64,000 bases of DNA from Sulfurimonas autotrophica DSM 16294 (GTDB lineage Bacteria > Campylobacterota > Campylobacteria > Campylobacterales > Sulfurimonadaceae). A model generated the notes under the pieces. The model ran no database searches and was not told where the DNA came from. It saw only the letters and a list, made by a program, of their open reading frames with translations. The stretch covers positions 496,001 through 560,000 of the forward strand of contig NC_014506.1 in NCBI RefSeq assembly GCF_000147355.1, in the 5' to 3' direction. Numbering within the stretch: the stretch's first letter is position 1; every line of letters begins with the position of its first letter. The position numbers were made by a program, and so were the translations under genes. This document shows, one piece after another, positions 28,597 to 37,765 of the stretch.

Positions 28597-29143
28597 AATT
28601 TCTCGTCATTATTTATATATTTTACTCATATCTATTTTTCTTTTTTTATTTGTGATTATCTTTTCTTTTGGCATTTTAATTCCTAAGGGAAAACAATATC
28701 GTGAATCTAGACTAGAGCTGCGTAAAGAAAATTCGGAGTTGCGCAAGTATCAGAATTTTCATGATGATACTCTTACAACATTCAAAGATTTACAAAGTAA
28801 AAACAGACATATTATAACTGCTTTTGACACGGCTTTTAATCCAGATAGGTTTGAAAAACAGCATAAAATCTTTTTCTCATCATTACGTGTTTCCAAGATT
28901 ACGCGTTCCAAAGATGAAGAAGGTTTTGCGACATACGAAGTCAATACAACATCACAAATAAGTTCACCGACAAATTTTTATGACTTTTTGGATGCACTCA
29001 ACAAAAGTGACTGGATAATCGGTGTGAATTTTCCTATTGATTTTAAACGTGACGGAGAGATGATAAAATCATCTTTTACTATGAAAGTTTATACCAATAA
29101 CAAAGATAAAAACTCAACTGCTTCAGAGTCCGTAGCCAAATAA
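28586..29143 (+). CDS. PilO-like inner-membrane protein
   Basis: 185 residues from a GTG start. Membrane helix at about 9-32, coiled-coil region (about 38-70), and a C-terminal alpha/beta part with TNFYDFLDALNKSDWIIGV. Architecture and order after a PilN-like gene point to PilO. The last 55 nt overlap the 3' end of tilS on the other strand. No secretin, ATPase or prepilin gene is nearby. Confidence 0.65.
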   Translation: MKIKISRHYLYILLISIFLFLFVIIFSFGILIPKGKQYRESRLELRKENSELRKYQNFHDDTLTTFKDLQSKNRHIITAFDTAFNPDRFEKQHKIFFSSLRVSKITRSKDEEGFATYEVNTTSQISSPTNFYDFLDALNKSDWIIGVNFPIDFKRDGEMIKSSFTMKVYTNNKDKNSTASESVAK

Positions 29144-30081
29144 CCTCTTAATTTCGGCTCTACATGTAAGAGACGCATCTTCTCTTTAAAATTTTTTGGC
29201 ATATTTTCAGCTTTGATGTAGGGTGCTATACAAATATAATCCCGCAGAGTTGTTGCAATGTATTTTCTGCCTATTACTACTGTCTGCTTTTCTTGAAGCT
29301 GTTTTTTTTCATCACCACTCATGAGATGATTGAGCGATTTTAAATATTTATCAATCAGATATATATCATTTCTTGACGTAGGTGTTTTTTTAAAGCAGAC
29401 TAGCTCATTTATCTTTTTTAAGGGGGAGTCTTGTATTAAATCTTGCACATCTGCATCTATATACTTAAAACTTTTTTTAATGCCCTGCAGATATTTCTCT
29501 AAGAGAGGCTTTGTATAGTTGTGTCTAAAAGTATTGCGTGTATACTTTTCATCACTATTGCTTTTATCCTCAAAGTATTTTATATTGTTACCATGTAAGT
29601 ACTCCAGCAGCTCTTGTTTGTCTACATGTAAAAGCGGTCTGTAAAGTATATAACCATTGCGCAGCGCCTTTTCCTGCATACCCGCAAGCTCTGCACAGCC
29701 TGCACCTTTGCAAAACTGCATAAGCATCCACTCAAATCTGTCTCCCAAATGATGGGCTGTTAGAAGGGTGTCGTAATCATGTTCTTGTATAAGTGTTTCA
29801 AAAAAGTCATAGCGTATTTTTCTGGCATTGGCTTCAAAATTACTTTCAATCTCTTTTGCCTGATGTACGTTACATGTAAAGTTATATTGTTTTGCAAGTG
29901 CTTTTGCATAGGCAACTTCTTCTTTGCTTTGCTCTCTTGTGCCGTAATCAACAATGGCGATATCAAAGGGAATGTTATTTTCTAAGAGCATAAAAAGCAG
30001 GGCAGTGGAGTCGCCTCCGGCAGAAAATGCCAGAAGATTTTTACTTTTACGCAGATCTTCTTTAGTCTTGTTGTGCAGCAT
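29089..30081 (-). CDS. tilS: tRNA(Ile)-lysidine synthase
   Basis: 330 residues. The PP-loop motif reads FSAGGDSTALLF (Ala in place of the first Gly of SGGxDS). LLTAHHLGDRFEWMLMQFCKG, FRHN and a short C-terminal part follow. TilS converts C34 of the AUA-reading tRNA-Ile to lysidine and is essential. It lacks the long C-terminal domains of the E. coli enzyme, as in other Campylobacterota. The gene carries three copies of TACATGTA, overlaps rimO by 20 nt at its start and the PilO-like gene by 55 nt at its end. Confidence 0.93.
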   Translation of the reverse strand: MLHNKTKEDLRKSKNLLAFSAGGDSTALLFMLLENNIPFDIAIVDYGTREQSKEEVAYAKALAKQYNFTCNVHQAKEIESNFEANARKIRYDFFETLIQEHDYDTLLTAHHLGDRFEWMLMQFCKGAGCAELAGMQEKALRNGYILYRPLLHVDKQELLEYLHGNNIKYFEDKSNSDEKYTRNTFRHNYTKPLLEKYLQGIKKSFKYIDADVQDLIQDSPLKKINELVCFKKTPTSRNDIYLIDKYLKSLNHLMSGDEKKQLQEKQTVVIGRKYIATTLRDYICIAPYIKAENMPKNFKEKMRLLHVEPKLRGYLATDSEAVEFLSLLLV

Positions 30082-31387
30082 TGTCTACGGTTGCCGTGAG
30101 AACATTACCGACAAGTTCTGTGATTTTTGCCGGGTAAATTTTACCAAATTCCAGTTCTTCATCAACAGTTCTGTCATTGACATAAAGTTCACCGTCAATT
30201 TCCGGTGCCCAGATGAGTTCTCTTGCACTTAAAAGGTACTCATGCTCATCACTTTCTCCATCTATTACAATTTGACGTGTTTTGCCGACTTCTTTTTGGA
30301 GTGATTTTTTTGTACACTCTGCCGCAATATCGCCAAGAATTTGTGCACGCTCGGCTTTGACTTCATCTGAAATTTTATCTTGCATATCATATGCTGAAGT
30401 TGTCTCTTCATCAGAATAAGAAAAAACATTGATGCGGTCAAAGCTGAAATTTTCAGCAAATTCGCACATTTCGTCAAACATTTCCTGTGTTTCATGTGGA
30501 TGCCCGACAATGAAACTTGTGCGCACAAAAGAGTTTGGCAGACTTTGCATATAGTTTAAAAGTTCAAGTGTTTTTTCTTTACCAAAACCACGTTTCATAA
30601 TACGAAGCATATCATCATTGATGTGCTGAATAGGCATATCAAAGTAGTTGTGAAAAATCTTGCTTTTGCCAATATTTTGTAAAAGTTTCATACTTGTAGT
30701 TGATGGGTAAAGGTAAAGAATTCTAGCAGATTTCACACCTTCTATAAGCTCTATTCTCTGCATCAGCAGTGAAAGTCCGTCTTTTACATTTTGGTCACGC
30801 AGGTATGAACTTGAGTCTTGTGACACAAAAGAGAAGTCCCAGTATCCTTTTGCTACAAGTCCTTCAACCTCTTTGGCTATAGAGTCCAAATCACGTGAAT
30901 GCAGCTTGCCTTTAAATGAAGGAATCGCACAAAAACTGCATGTTTGGTTACATCCTTCTGAGAGTTTAATGTAGGCATGATAGCTAGAACCCGTTACAAC
31001 ACGTTCGGCTCCGTCTATTAAAAAAACTTCATCAGAAAAACGGCTTTTTTTCGCAACCAAAAGCTCATCAATTTTGTCATAATCACCCACACCCGTAAAA
31101 ATATCCACTTCAGGAATCTGCTCCATCAGCTCATCCTGATAACGTTCACTCAAACATCCCGCCATCACAAGAACAGAGTCCTCTTTTCTTGCATCATGGA
31201 GTGAAAGTACTGTGTTGAGTGACTCCTCTTTCGCCGCGTCAATAAAACCGCAGGTATTGACAATGATGACATCAGCCTCTTCATTGTTGTCTGTGAGTTC
31301 AAAATTTTGTAGTTTTCCCATCATCACTTCTGTGTCAACCAGATTTTTGGTGCATCCAAGTGAAACTATGTGGAGTTTGTTACTCAT
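30062..31387 (-). CDS. rimO: Ribosomal protein S12 methylthiotransferase RimO
   Basis: 441 residues. N-terminal MTTase cysteines in VSLGCTKNLVDTE, VNTCGFIDAAKEES and VMAGCLSERY; radical-SAM motif CNQTCSFCAIP; TRAM domain at the C-terminus. GFIDAAKEES and SEGCNQTCSFC identify RimO rather than MiaB. It methylthiolates an aspartate of ribosomal protein S12. It forms an overlapping pair with tilS. Confidence 0.96.
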   Translation of the reverse strand: MSNKLHIVSLGCTKNLVDTEVMMGKLQNFELTDNNEEADVIIVNTCGFIDAAKEESLNTVLSLHDARKEDSVLVMAGCLSERYQDELMEQIPEVDIFTGVGDYDKIDELLVAKKSRFSDEVFLIDGAERVVTGSSYHAYIKLSEGCNQTCSFCAIPSFKGKLHSRDLDSIAKEVEGLVAKGYWDFSFVSQDSSSYLRDQNVKDGLSLLMQRIELIEGVKSARILYLYPSTTSMKLLQNIGKSKIFHNYFDMPIQHINDDMLRIMKRGFGKEKTLELLNYMQSLPNSFVRTSFIVGHPHETQEMFDEMCEFAENFSFDRINVFSYSDEETTSAYDMQDKISDEVKAERAQILGDIAAECTKKSLQKEVGKTRQIVIDGESDEHEYLLSARELIWAPEIDGELYVNDRTVDEELEFGKIYPAKITELVGNVLTATVDNAAQQD

Positions 31388-31479
31388 ATTTCTTCTTTAT
31401 AATTTATTTGTCCCATGGTAATTCAAAATTAATTTTTGAATTACCATATATTTGTGTAATTATAGCGTATAATTAGCCT

Positions 31480-32619
31480 ATGAAAAACTATGATGTGATA
31501 ATTCTTGGAGCCGGTGCAAGTGGATTGATGTGTGCAGCCAATCTGTCTAAAAAAATGCGTGTTGCTATAATTGACAGCAATGAAAAACCCGCCAAAAAAC
31601 TCAAAATATCCGGTGGAGGCAAATGTAATATAACAAATGTCAGTGTACAGATAGATAATTTTGACGGTGATAAAGGGCTGATAAGTTCAGCATTTAAAAA
31701 GTTTTCAAAAGATGATTTACTGGACTTTTTAGATAGAAACAGAGTAGAACTTGAACTCAGAAAAGGACGTTATTATTTTTGTAAAAACTCTTCTGATGAT
31801 ATTATCAATGTTTTGAAAAAAAATGTCAAAAAGAGTGAAATCATTTTAAATAATACTATCTTACATGTAACCAAGTCTGATGATATTTTTAGTGTCACAA
31901 CAGATAAAAATATATACAAAGCAAAAAAAGTTGTTGTAGCTACCGGTGGTAAGAGTTTTCAAACACTCGGTGCAAGTGATATAGGACTCAAAATCGCAAA
32001 AAGTTTTACTATATGTGTCAAAGAGTTTACGCCTGCACTTGTAGGATTGACTTTGCAAAAAGAGCAGTTTTGGATGAAAAACTTAAGCGGATTGAGCTGT
32101 TATGTACATGTAAAGGTCGCAGACAGAGTGCTGAAAGAAGAGATGCTTTTTGCCCATAAAGGCATCAGCGGACCTGCAATTTTATCGGCTTCACTTTATT
32201 GGAAAAAAGGCGATATCAGCATAGACTTCTTACCAAATAAAAATATTTTGGATTTGACACAAAAGAGCAAAAAACTTGTAAGTTCTGTTATTCCTTTGCC
32301 AAAAAGACTCTCAAAAGCTCTTTTGTCCGCCATAGATTTTAAAGACAAAGAGTGCTCCAAACTGAGTAAAAATGACAAAGAACTCTTAAAATCATTGCAC
32401 AATTATACCTTTGCTCCTGCGGGCAACTTTGGTTTTACCAAAGCCGAAGTAAGCAGAGGCGGTGTTTTGGCAGAAGAACTCGATAGCAATACATTAGAGT
32501 CTAAAAAAGTAAAAAACCTCTATTTTATAGGTGAAGTAGTAGATGTGACAGGAGAGCTTGGAGGCTACAACTTCCAATGGGCCTTTTCAAGTGCTTATTC
32601 CTGTGCAAAAGTATTTTAG
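31480..32619 (+). CDS. HI0933/BaiN-family flavoprotein
   Basis: 379 residues. N-terminal FAD-binding DVIILGAGASGLMCA, then SGGGKCNITN, VVATGGKSFQTLGASDIG and a C-terminal GGYNFQWAFSSA, all diagnostic of the HI0933 (YhiN/BaiN-like) family of NAD(P)/FAD-dependent oxidoreductases. Substrate unknown. A -10 box TATAAT at 31468-31473 ends 6 nt before the ATG, so the mRNA is probably leaderless. Two TACATGTA sites lie in the gene. Confidence 0.92.
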   Translation: MKNYDVIILGAGASGLMCAANLSKKMRVAIIDSNEKPAKKLKISGGGKCNITNVSVQIDNFDGDKGLISSAFKKFSKDDLLDFLDRNRVELELRKGRYYFCKNSSDDIINVLKKNVKKSEIILNNTILHVTKSDDIFSVTTDKNIYKAKKVVVATGGKSFQTLGASDIGLKIAKSFTICVKEFTPALVGLTLQKEQFWMKNLSGLSCYVHVKVADRVLKEEMLFAHKGISGPAILSASLYWKKGDISIDFLPNKNILDLTQKSKKLVSSVIPLPKRLSKALLSAIDFKDKECSKLSKNDKELLKSLHNYTFAPAGNFGFTKAEVSRGGVLAEELDSNTLESKKVKNLYFIGEVVDVTGELGGYNFQWAFSSAYSCAKVF

Positions 32620-33044
32620 TAGTCGTCACGAACTAGATTATGGCAACGAAAACACGCACCCTCTATGTAAGTATAAGCTACCTGTGAATTTTCTCTGCGA
32701 GTTCTGCCTGATTGCTGGTATTTGTTATTTATAGCATCTAATATTATTTGAACATTATGTTCTATAATTTGTGCAGCCATAACTGCTTCATTCACTTTGT
32801 ACTGCTTATTCTTAGGAAGCATAGTTTTAAACTTCTCTTTATTTCCAAGCAAATCTTGTGCATGTTTTGCAAATTTCAGTATTGATTTTTTTACGCCTTC
32901 TTGATCACTTATCATAAAGGTCCTTTGAACTTCACTAAGTTCTGAATTAAGCTGTAACATATTTGATTTTAAATCATATGCCGCGAGTGATGTAACTGAT
33001 AATAACAGTGCTGTTAAGCCTGTCAGTAGTAATTTTTTTGCCAT
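32616..33044 (-). CDS. Small periplasmic cytochrome c, c'-like
   Basis: 142 residues: a signal peptide (about 1-21, ending SLAA), a helical region, and a single haem-binding CFRCH (Cys131-His135) very near the C-terminus. A C-terminal CxxCH after four helices is the arrangement of class II (c'-type) cytochromes. It probably carries electrons or binds small ligands in the periplasm. It overlaps the convergent flavoprotein gene by 4 nt. Confidence 0.83.
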   Translation of the reverse strand: MAKKLLLTGLTALLLSVTSLAAYDLKSNMLQLNSELSEVQRTFMISDQEGVKKSILKFAKHAQDLLGNKEKFKTMLPKNKQYKVNEAVMAAQIIEHNVQIILDAINNKYQQSGRTRRENSQVAYTYIEGACFRCHNLVRDDY

Positions 33045-33205
33045 ATCGATACCCCTTTTTATTATGTATATTAATCATAGCATAAATTTTTAAAATAATA
33101 TCTTATAGTAATTTTTTATTTATACTATGTTCTGAACATAAGTAAAAATGAATAATGTCAATAGTTTTTTAGCAAAAGCTCTTAAAACTACTCAGATAAT
33201 AATGC

Positions 33206-33211
33206 TATAAT
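33206..33211 (+). promoter_or_regulatory. -10 box of uvrB
   Basis: Extended -10 AATGCTATAAT, hexamer 33206-33211, with the uvrB ATG at 33219. Seven bases separate the hexamer from the start codon, which predicts a leaderless transcript. Confidence 0.55.
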
Positions 33212-33218
33212 TCCATTA

Positions 33219-35201
33219 ATGAAAAATAAAGTAAATTTTGAGGTCGTTTCACCTTATCAACCTGCAGGTGACCAACCTAAAGCCATAGAACTATTAACAG
33301 ACTCTATACTTAAAGGGAATCGTTACCAGACACTTGAGGGTGTGACGGGATCAGGTAAAACACATACTATGGCACGTGTCATAGAGAATGTGAAGATGCC
33401 GACTATTATAATGACGCATAACAAAACTTTGGCCGCGCAGTTGTACTCAGAGTTTCGTCAATTTTTTCCAAACAATCATGTTGAGTATTTTGTGTCCTAT
33501 TATGATTATTATCAGCCTGAGGCTTACATACCTCGTCAGGATTTGTTTATAGAAAAAGATTCTGCTATTAACGATGAACTGGAACGCTTACGTCTTAGTG
33601 CGACTGCAAATCTGCTCTCTTATGATGATGTAATCGTTATTGCTTCAGTATCTGCCAATTATGGGCTTGGTGACCCCGAAGAGTACCAAAATATGGTGCA
33701 GTCTTTGGCAGTCGGTGATGAAATAGCACAAAAAAAACTCTTACTTCGTTTAGTTGAAATGGGGTATTCTAGAAATGACACCTATTTTGACAGCGGTCAT
33801 ATTCGAGTCAACGGGGAAAGCATAGATATATATCCGCCTTATTTTGAACAAGAAGCTATACGTGTTGAATTTTTCGGTGATGAGATAGAAGCCATTTACA
33901 CTTTTGATGTCATTGACAATAAAAAGCTTGAAGAGCATAAAAGCGTTACCATCTATGCCACTTCACAGTTTAGTGTAAGTCAGGAAAAAATGTCCGTGGC
34001 GATTAAACGCATAGAAGAAGAACTTGACGAGCGACTAGCCTACTTTCAAAAAGAGGGTAAACTATTAGAGTATCAAAGACTCAAACAGCGTGTGGAATTT
34101 GACTTGGAGATGCTGCAAACGACGGGGATGTGCAAGGGAATTGAAAACTATTCAAGACTTTTGACAAATAAAAAACCAGGAGAAGCGCCTTTCACACTGC
34201 TTGATTATTTTGAACAAAACCATAAGGAGTATCTTGTTATTGTCGACGAATCACATGTTTCTCTACCTCAATATCGTGGTATGTATGCAGGGGACAGAGC
34301 GAGAAAAGAGGTGCTTGTCGATTACGGTTTTCGTCTGCCCTCAGCACTCGATAATCGCCCCTTAAAGGCAGATGAGTACATAAACAAAGCACCGCATTAT
34401 CTTTTTGTATCAGCTACCCCTGCAGAGTATGAGCTGGAGATGTCAGTTGCAAAGGCTGAGCAGATTATTCGTCCAACAGGACTCCTTGACCCTGTTATAG
34501 AGATAAAACCCTCAGACAATCAGGTAGAAGATATACATGATGAAATAAAAAAGACTGTAGTAAAAGATGAGAGAGTTTTAATAACGGTACTAACAAAAAA
34601 GATGGCAGAAGCGTTGACGAAGTATCTGGCAGATTTAGGCATAAAAGTACAGTATATGCACTCAGATATTGATACAATAGAACGTAACCAAATTATTCGT
34701 TCTTTGCGTTTGGGTGAGTTTGACGTTCTTATTGGGATTAATCTTCTACGTGAAGGGCTGGATTTACCAGAAGTCTCTTTGGTTGCAATTTTGGATGCCG
34801 ATAAAGAGGGTTTTTTAAGAAGTGAGACAGCACTTGTTCAGACAATTGGGCGTGGTGCAAGAAATGAAAACGGTCGGGTGATTTTATATGCAAATAAAAT
34901 GACGGGCTCTATGCAAAGAGCTATAGACAAAACGACTGCAAGAAGAGAAATTCAAGAAGCTTACAACAAAGAACACGGCATTACTCCAAAAACGACAAAA
35001 AGAACATTAGATGAAAACTTAAAACTCGAAGATCACGGAGATATTTACCAAAAGTATAAAAAACAAGATAAAATACCTCCAAGTGAAAGAAAAGCTATGG
35101 TGAAAGAACTTTCATTAAAGATGAAACAAGCAGCGAAAGAACTTAATTTTGAAGAAGCAGCAAGACTTCGAGATGAAATAACAAAAATAAAAAAACTATA
35201 A
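33219..35201 (+). CDS. uvrB: Excinuclease ABC subunit B
   Basis: 660 residues. [13 protein letters not shown] at the N-terminus, Walker A GVTGSGKT, beta-hairpin region [23 protein letters not shown], and the helicase motif QTIGRGARN. The UVR domain that binds UvrC is at the C-terminus ([24 protein letters not shown]). It verifies damage in nucleotide excision repair. The start matches the family N-terminus despite the absence of a leader. Confidence 0.97.
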   Translation: MKNKVNFEVVSPYQPAGDQPKAIELLTDSILKGNRYQTLEGVTGSGKTHTMARVIENVKMPTIIMTHNKTLAAQLYSEFRQFFPNNHVEYFVSYYDYYQPEAYIPRQDLFIEKDSAINDELERLRLSATANLLSYDDVIVIASVSANYGLGDPEEYQNMVQSLAVGDEIAQKKLLLRLVEMGYSRNDTYFDSGHIRVNGESIDIYPPYFEQEAIRVEFFGDEIEAIYTFDVIDNKKLEEHKSVTIYATSQFSVSQEKMSVAIKRIEEELDERLAYFQKEGKLLEYQRLKQRVEFDLEMLQTTGMCKGIENYSRLLTNKKPGEAPFTLLDYFEQNHKEYLVIVDESHVSLPQYRGMYAGDRARKEVLVDYGFRLPSALDNRPLKADEYINKAPHYLFVSATPAEYELEMSVAKAEQIIRPTGLLDPVIEIKPSDNQVEDIHDEIKKTVVKDERVLITVLTKKMAEALTKYLADLGIKVQYMHSDIDTIERNQIIRSLRLGEFDVLIGINLLREGLDLPEVSLVAILDADKEGFLRSETALVQTIGRGARNENGRVILYANKMTGSMQRAIDKTTARREIQEAYNKEHGITPKTTKRTLDENLKLEDHGDIYQKYKKQDKIPPSERKAMVKELSLKMKQAAKELNFEEAARLRDEITKIKKL

Positions 35202-35276
35202 GTTTTTAAAAGAAATAATATAATTTACTTTGCTCTATAAAAAAAGAAACTAACAAATATAAGGAAACAATAAAAT

Positions 35277-35837
35277 ATGGAAGATACATTTAGTAATTTA
35301 GCAACATACGGATATATAGGACTCTTTATATACTCTTTAGGCGGTGGATTTATTGGGCTTGTTGCGGCAAGTGTTTTGAGCTTTATGGGTAAGATGGACT
35401 TGACATTGTCAATCAGTATAGCATTTTTAGGAAATGCTCTTGGCGATGTTTTACTCTTTTGGCTGACAAGATACCAGAAATCTATGATGGTTGAGGGTTT
35501 GCGTAAACATAGAAGAAAATTGGCACTTGCTCATATTTTGATTAAAAAGCATGGTGATTGGGTTATTTTTATTCAAAAGTTTATTTATGGATTAAAAACT
35601 GTCGTACCTATTGCCATTGCACTCACTAAATACGATTTTAAAAAGTTTGCTGTATTAAATGTTTTTGCAGCTGCTGTGTGGGCTTTGGCATTTGGTTTAA
35701 GCAGTTACTATTTTGGTGCGGTTTTAAGCAAATTTGCAGTTTTTATCGGTGATAACAAATGGATAGCACCTGTGATACTTATAGTTATCGGCGGATCTGT
35801 TTGGTTGTATCTGGAAAAGGCGACAAAGAAGAAGTAG
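35277..35837 (+). CDS. DedA/VTT family membrane protein
   Basis: 186 residues with four to five membrane segments. GNALGDVLLFWLTRY and FIQKFIYGLKTVVPIAIAL are typical of the DedA family, which is linked to lipid-carrier flipping and membrane homeostasis. The usual FGRFIPxxR motif reads IQKFIYGLKT here. It stands 75 nt behind uvrB and is followed by a bidirectional terminator. Confidence 0.87.
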   Translation: MEDTFSNLATYGYIGLFIYSLGGGFIGLVAASVLSFMGKMDLTLSISIAFLGNALGDVLLFWLTRYQKSMMVEGLRKHRRKLALAHILIKKHGDWVIFIQKFIYGLKTVVPIAIALTKYDFKKFAVLNVFAAAVWALAFGLSSYYFGAVLSKFAVFIGDNKWIAPVILIVIGGSVWLYLEKATKKK

Positions 35838-35840
35838 CAA

Positions 35841-35872
35841 AAAAGTAAAAAGCTTTGAAGCTTTTTACTTTT
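35841..35872. terminator. Bidirectional terminator between dedA and pckA
   Basis: AAAAGTAAAAAGCTT (35841-35855) and its perfect reverse complement (35858-35872) flank TG. T-runs follow the stem on both strands. The right arm overlaps the last codons and stop of pckA. Confidence 0.88.
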
Positions 35873-37454
35873 CTACTTTAGGACCAGCTGCAGAGAAGTC
35901 AAATTCACTCTCAGCATCTTGGTATCTTTTAAAGTTTTTAACAAACATTTCTGCAAGTTTATCGCGAGTTTTATCAAACGCTTCTTTATCTTCCCACGCA
36001 TTTCTAGGGTTTAAAAGTTCAGGATTAATATCTCCTAATGTTTTAGGTACTTGAAGTCTAAATGTTTTTGTTGTGTCAAATTCACTATTATTAATAGAAC
36101 CATCAAGAATTGCATTGATACATGCACGCGTGTCTTTTAAGCTCATACGTTTTCCAACACCATACTCTCCGCCTGTCCATCCAGTGTTAACAAGGTAAAC
36201 ATTAACATTGTGCTTGTCAATTTTTTCACCGAGAAGTTTTGCATAAATTGTAGGATGAAGAGTCATAAATGCCTCACCAAAACACGCAGAAAAAGTTGCA
36301 ACAGGCTCAGTAATACCACGTTCGGTTCCGGCAACTTTTGCAGTGTAACCACTCAAGAAGTAGTACATTGCCTGTTCACGAGTCAGTTTTGATACCGGAG
36401 GTAATACACCAAAAGCATCAGCAGACAAGAAGATAATATTTTCAGGATGTCCGGCCATTAAATCAGGTTTATGGTTCTCTATATGCTCGATTGGGTATGA
36501 GACACGAGTGTTTTCAGTTTTAGAATCATCTTCATAATCCACTTCACCTTCGTCATACATGACAACATTTTCTAAAAGTGCATCTTTTTTGATAGCACCA
36601 TAGATTTCAGGTTCACTTTTCGCATCAAGGTTGATGACTTTTGCATAACATCCGCCTTCAAAGTTAAATACACCGTAATCATCCCAACCATGCTCATCAT
36701 CACCGATTAGTGCGCGTTTAGGGTCAGTAGAAAGAGTTGTTTTTCCTGTTCCGCTCAAACCGAAGAAAAGAGCAGTGTCTCCACGCTCTCCTACATTTGC
36801 AGAACAGTGCATTGAAAGTTTTCCATCAAGTGGCAACCAATAGTTCATCATTGAAAAAATACCTTTTTTCAATTCACCACCATACCATGTACCGCCGATT
36901 ATAGCCATGTTCCTTTCAACATCAAAGAGAACAAAAACTTCAGAGTTCATACCATGTTCTTTCCACTTGTCATTTACAGCTTTACAAGCATTTAAAACAG
37001 TGAAATCTGATTTGAATACTTCTAATTCTGAGGGAGTAGGGCGGATGAACATATTTTTAACAAAGTGTGACTGCCATGCAATCTCTGTCACAAAACGAAT
37101 AGATTTTTTTGAAGCGGGACTCGCACCACTGTACACATCAGTAACATAAAGGTCGTTTCCTGAGAGCTGTTCACGTGAGAGTTCTAATAATTCGTTGAAA
37201 ATTTCTTCACTAATTTTCTGATTTACATCACCCCAAGCAATGTACTGATTTGAAGGCGCACGGTCAACGAAGTATTTGTCTTTTGGTGAACGCCCTGTGA
37301 ATATACCGGTATCAACAGCGGTCGCGCCTGTTTTGGTTTCTCTGACTTCACCGTTTTGGAGTTCATGTTTAATTAACTCATCATAGTCGAGATTATGATA
37401 AACCTCACCTACATTTTTAAGTCCTAAATCTTCTAATTCTTTTGTTAAGTTCAT
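35865..37454 (-). CDS. pckA: Phosphoenolpyruvate carboxykinase (ATP)
   Basis: 529 residues. P-loop [36 protein letters not shown] near the N-terminus, and [14 protein letters not shown]. It interconverts oxaloacetate and PEP with ATP. In autotrophic Campylobacterota using the reverse TCA cycle it links the cycle to gluconeogenesis, the direction also suggested by the nearby gap-pgk-tpi operon. Confidence 0.97.
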   Translation of the reverse strand: MNLTKELEDLGLKNVGEVYHNLDYDELIKHELQNGEVRETKTGATAVDTGIFTGRSPKDKYFVDRAPSNQYIAWGDVNQKISEEIFNELLELSREQLSGNDLYVTDVYSGASPASKKSIRFVTEIAWQSHFVKNMFIRPTPSELEVFKSDFTVLNACKAVNDKWKEHGMNSEVFVLFDVERNMAIIGGTWYGGELKKGIFSMMNYWLPLDGKLSMHCSANVGERGDTALFFGLSGTGKTTLSTDPKRALIGDDEHGWDDYGVFNFEGGCYAKVINLDAKSEPEIYGAIKKDALLENVVMYDEGEVDYEDDSKTENTRVSYPIEHIENHKPDLMAGHPENIIFLSADAFGVLPPVSKLTREQAMYYFLSGYTAKVAGTERGITEPVATFSACFGEAFMTLHPTIYAKLLGEKIDKHNVNVYLVNTGWTGGEYGVGKRMSLKDTRACINAILDGSINNSEFDTTKTFRLQVPKTLGDINPELLNPRNAWEDKEAFDKTRDKLAEMFVKNFKRYQDAESEFDFSAAGPKVEK

Positions 37455-37661
37455 ACTTTACCTTGTGGTACATAATATAATTGATACTTTTTAGCAGTGT
37501 ATCTTCTCTAGAGTGAAATTATACTACTTCTAAACCTAAATTAAAAGTAAAATACTTAGTTTTTTAAAATATTATAGAAAAGAAAAAGATATTAAAAAAA
37601 AGTTTAAAAAAGAAAATTAGTTTAAGGATTTTTTGATAGAATTTTACTCTTCATTAACAAA

Positions 37662-37736
37662 GCTCGATTAACTCAGTGGTAGAGTGTCACCTCGACAAGG
37701 TGAAAGTCACTGGTTCAAGTCCAGTATCGAGCACCA
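37662..37736 (+). tRNA. tRNA-Val (GAC) with C at position 33
   Basis: 75 nt including encoded CCA. Acceptor GCTCGAT/ATCGAGC, D-stem ACTC/GAGT, anticodon stem TCACC/GGTGA around loop TCGACAA, T-stem ACTGG/CCAGT with loop TTCAAGT. The 7-nt loop places GAC at 34-36 (37694-37696), a Val anticodon. Position 33 is then C (37693) instead of the near-universal U. Confidence 0.9.
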
Positions 37737-37765
37737 TCATTTTTTAATTTTGATTGTTCAACTAA

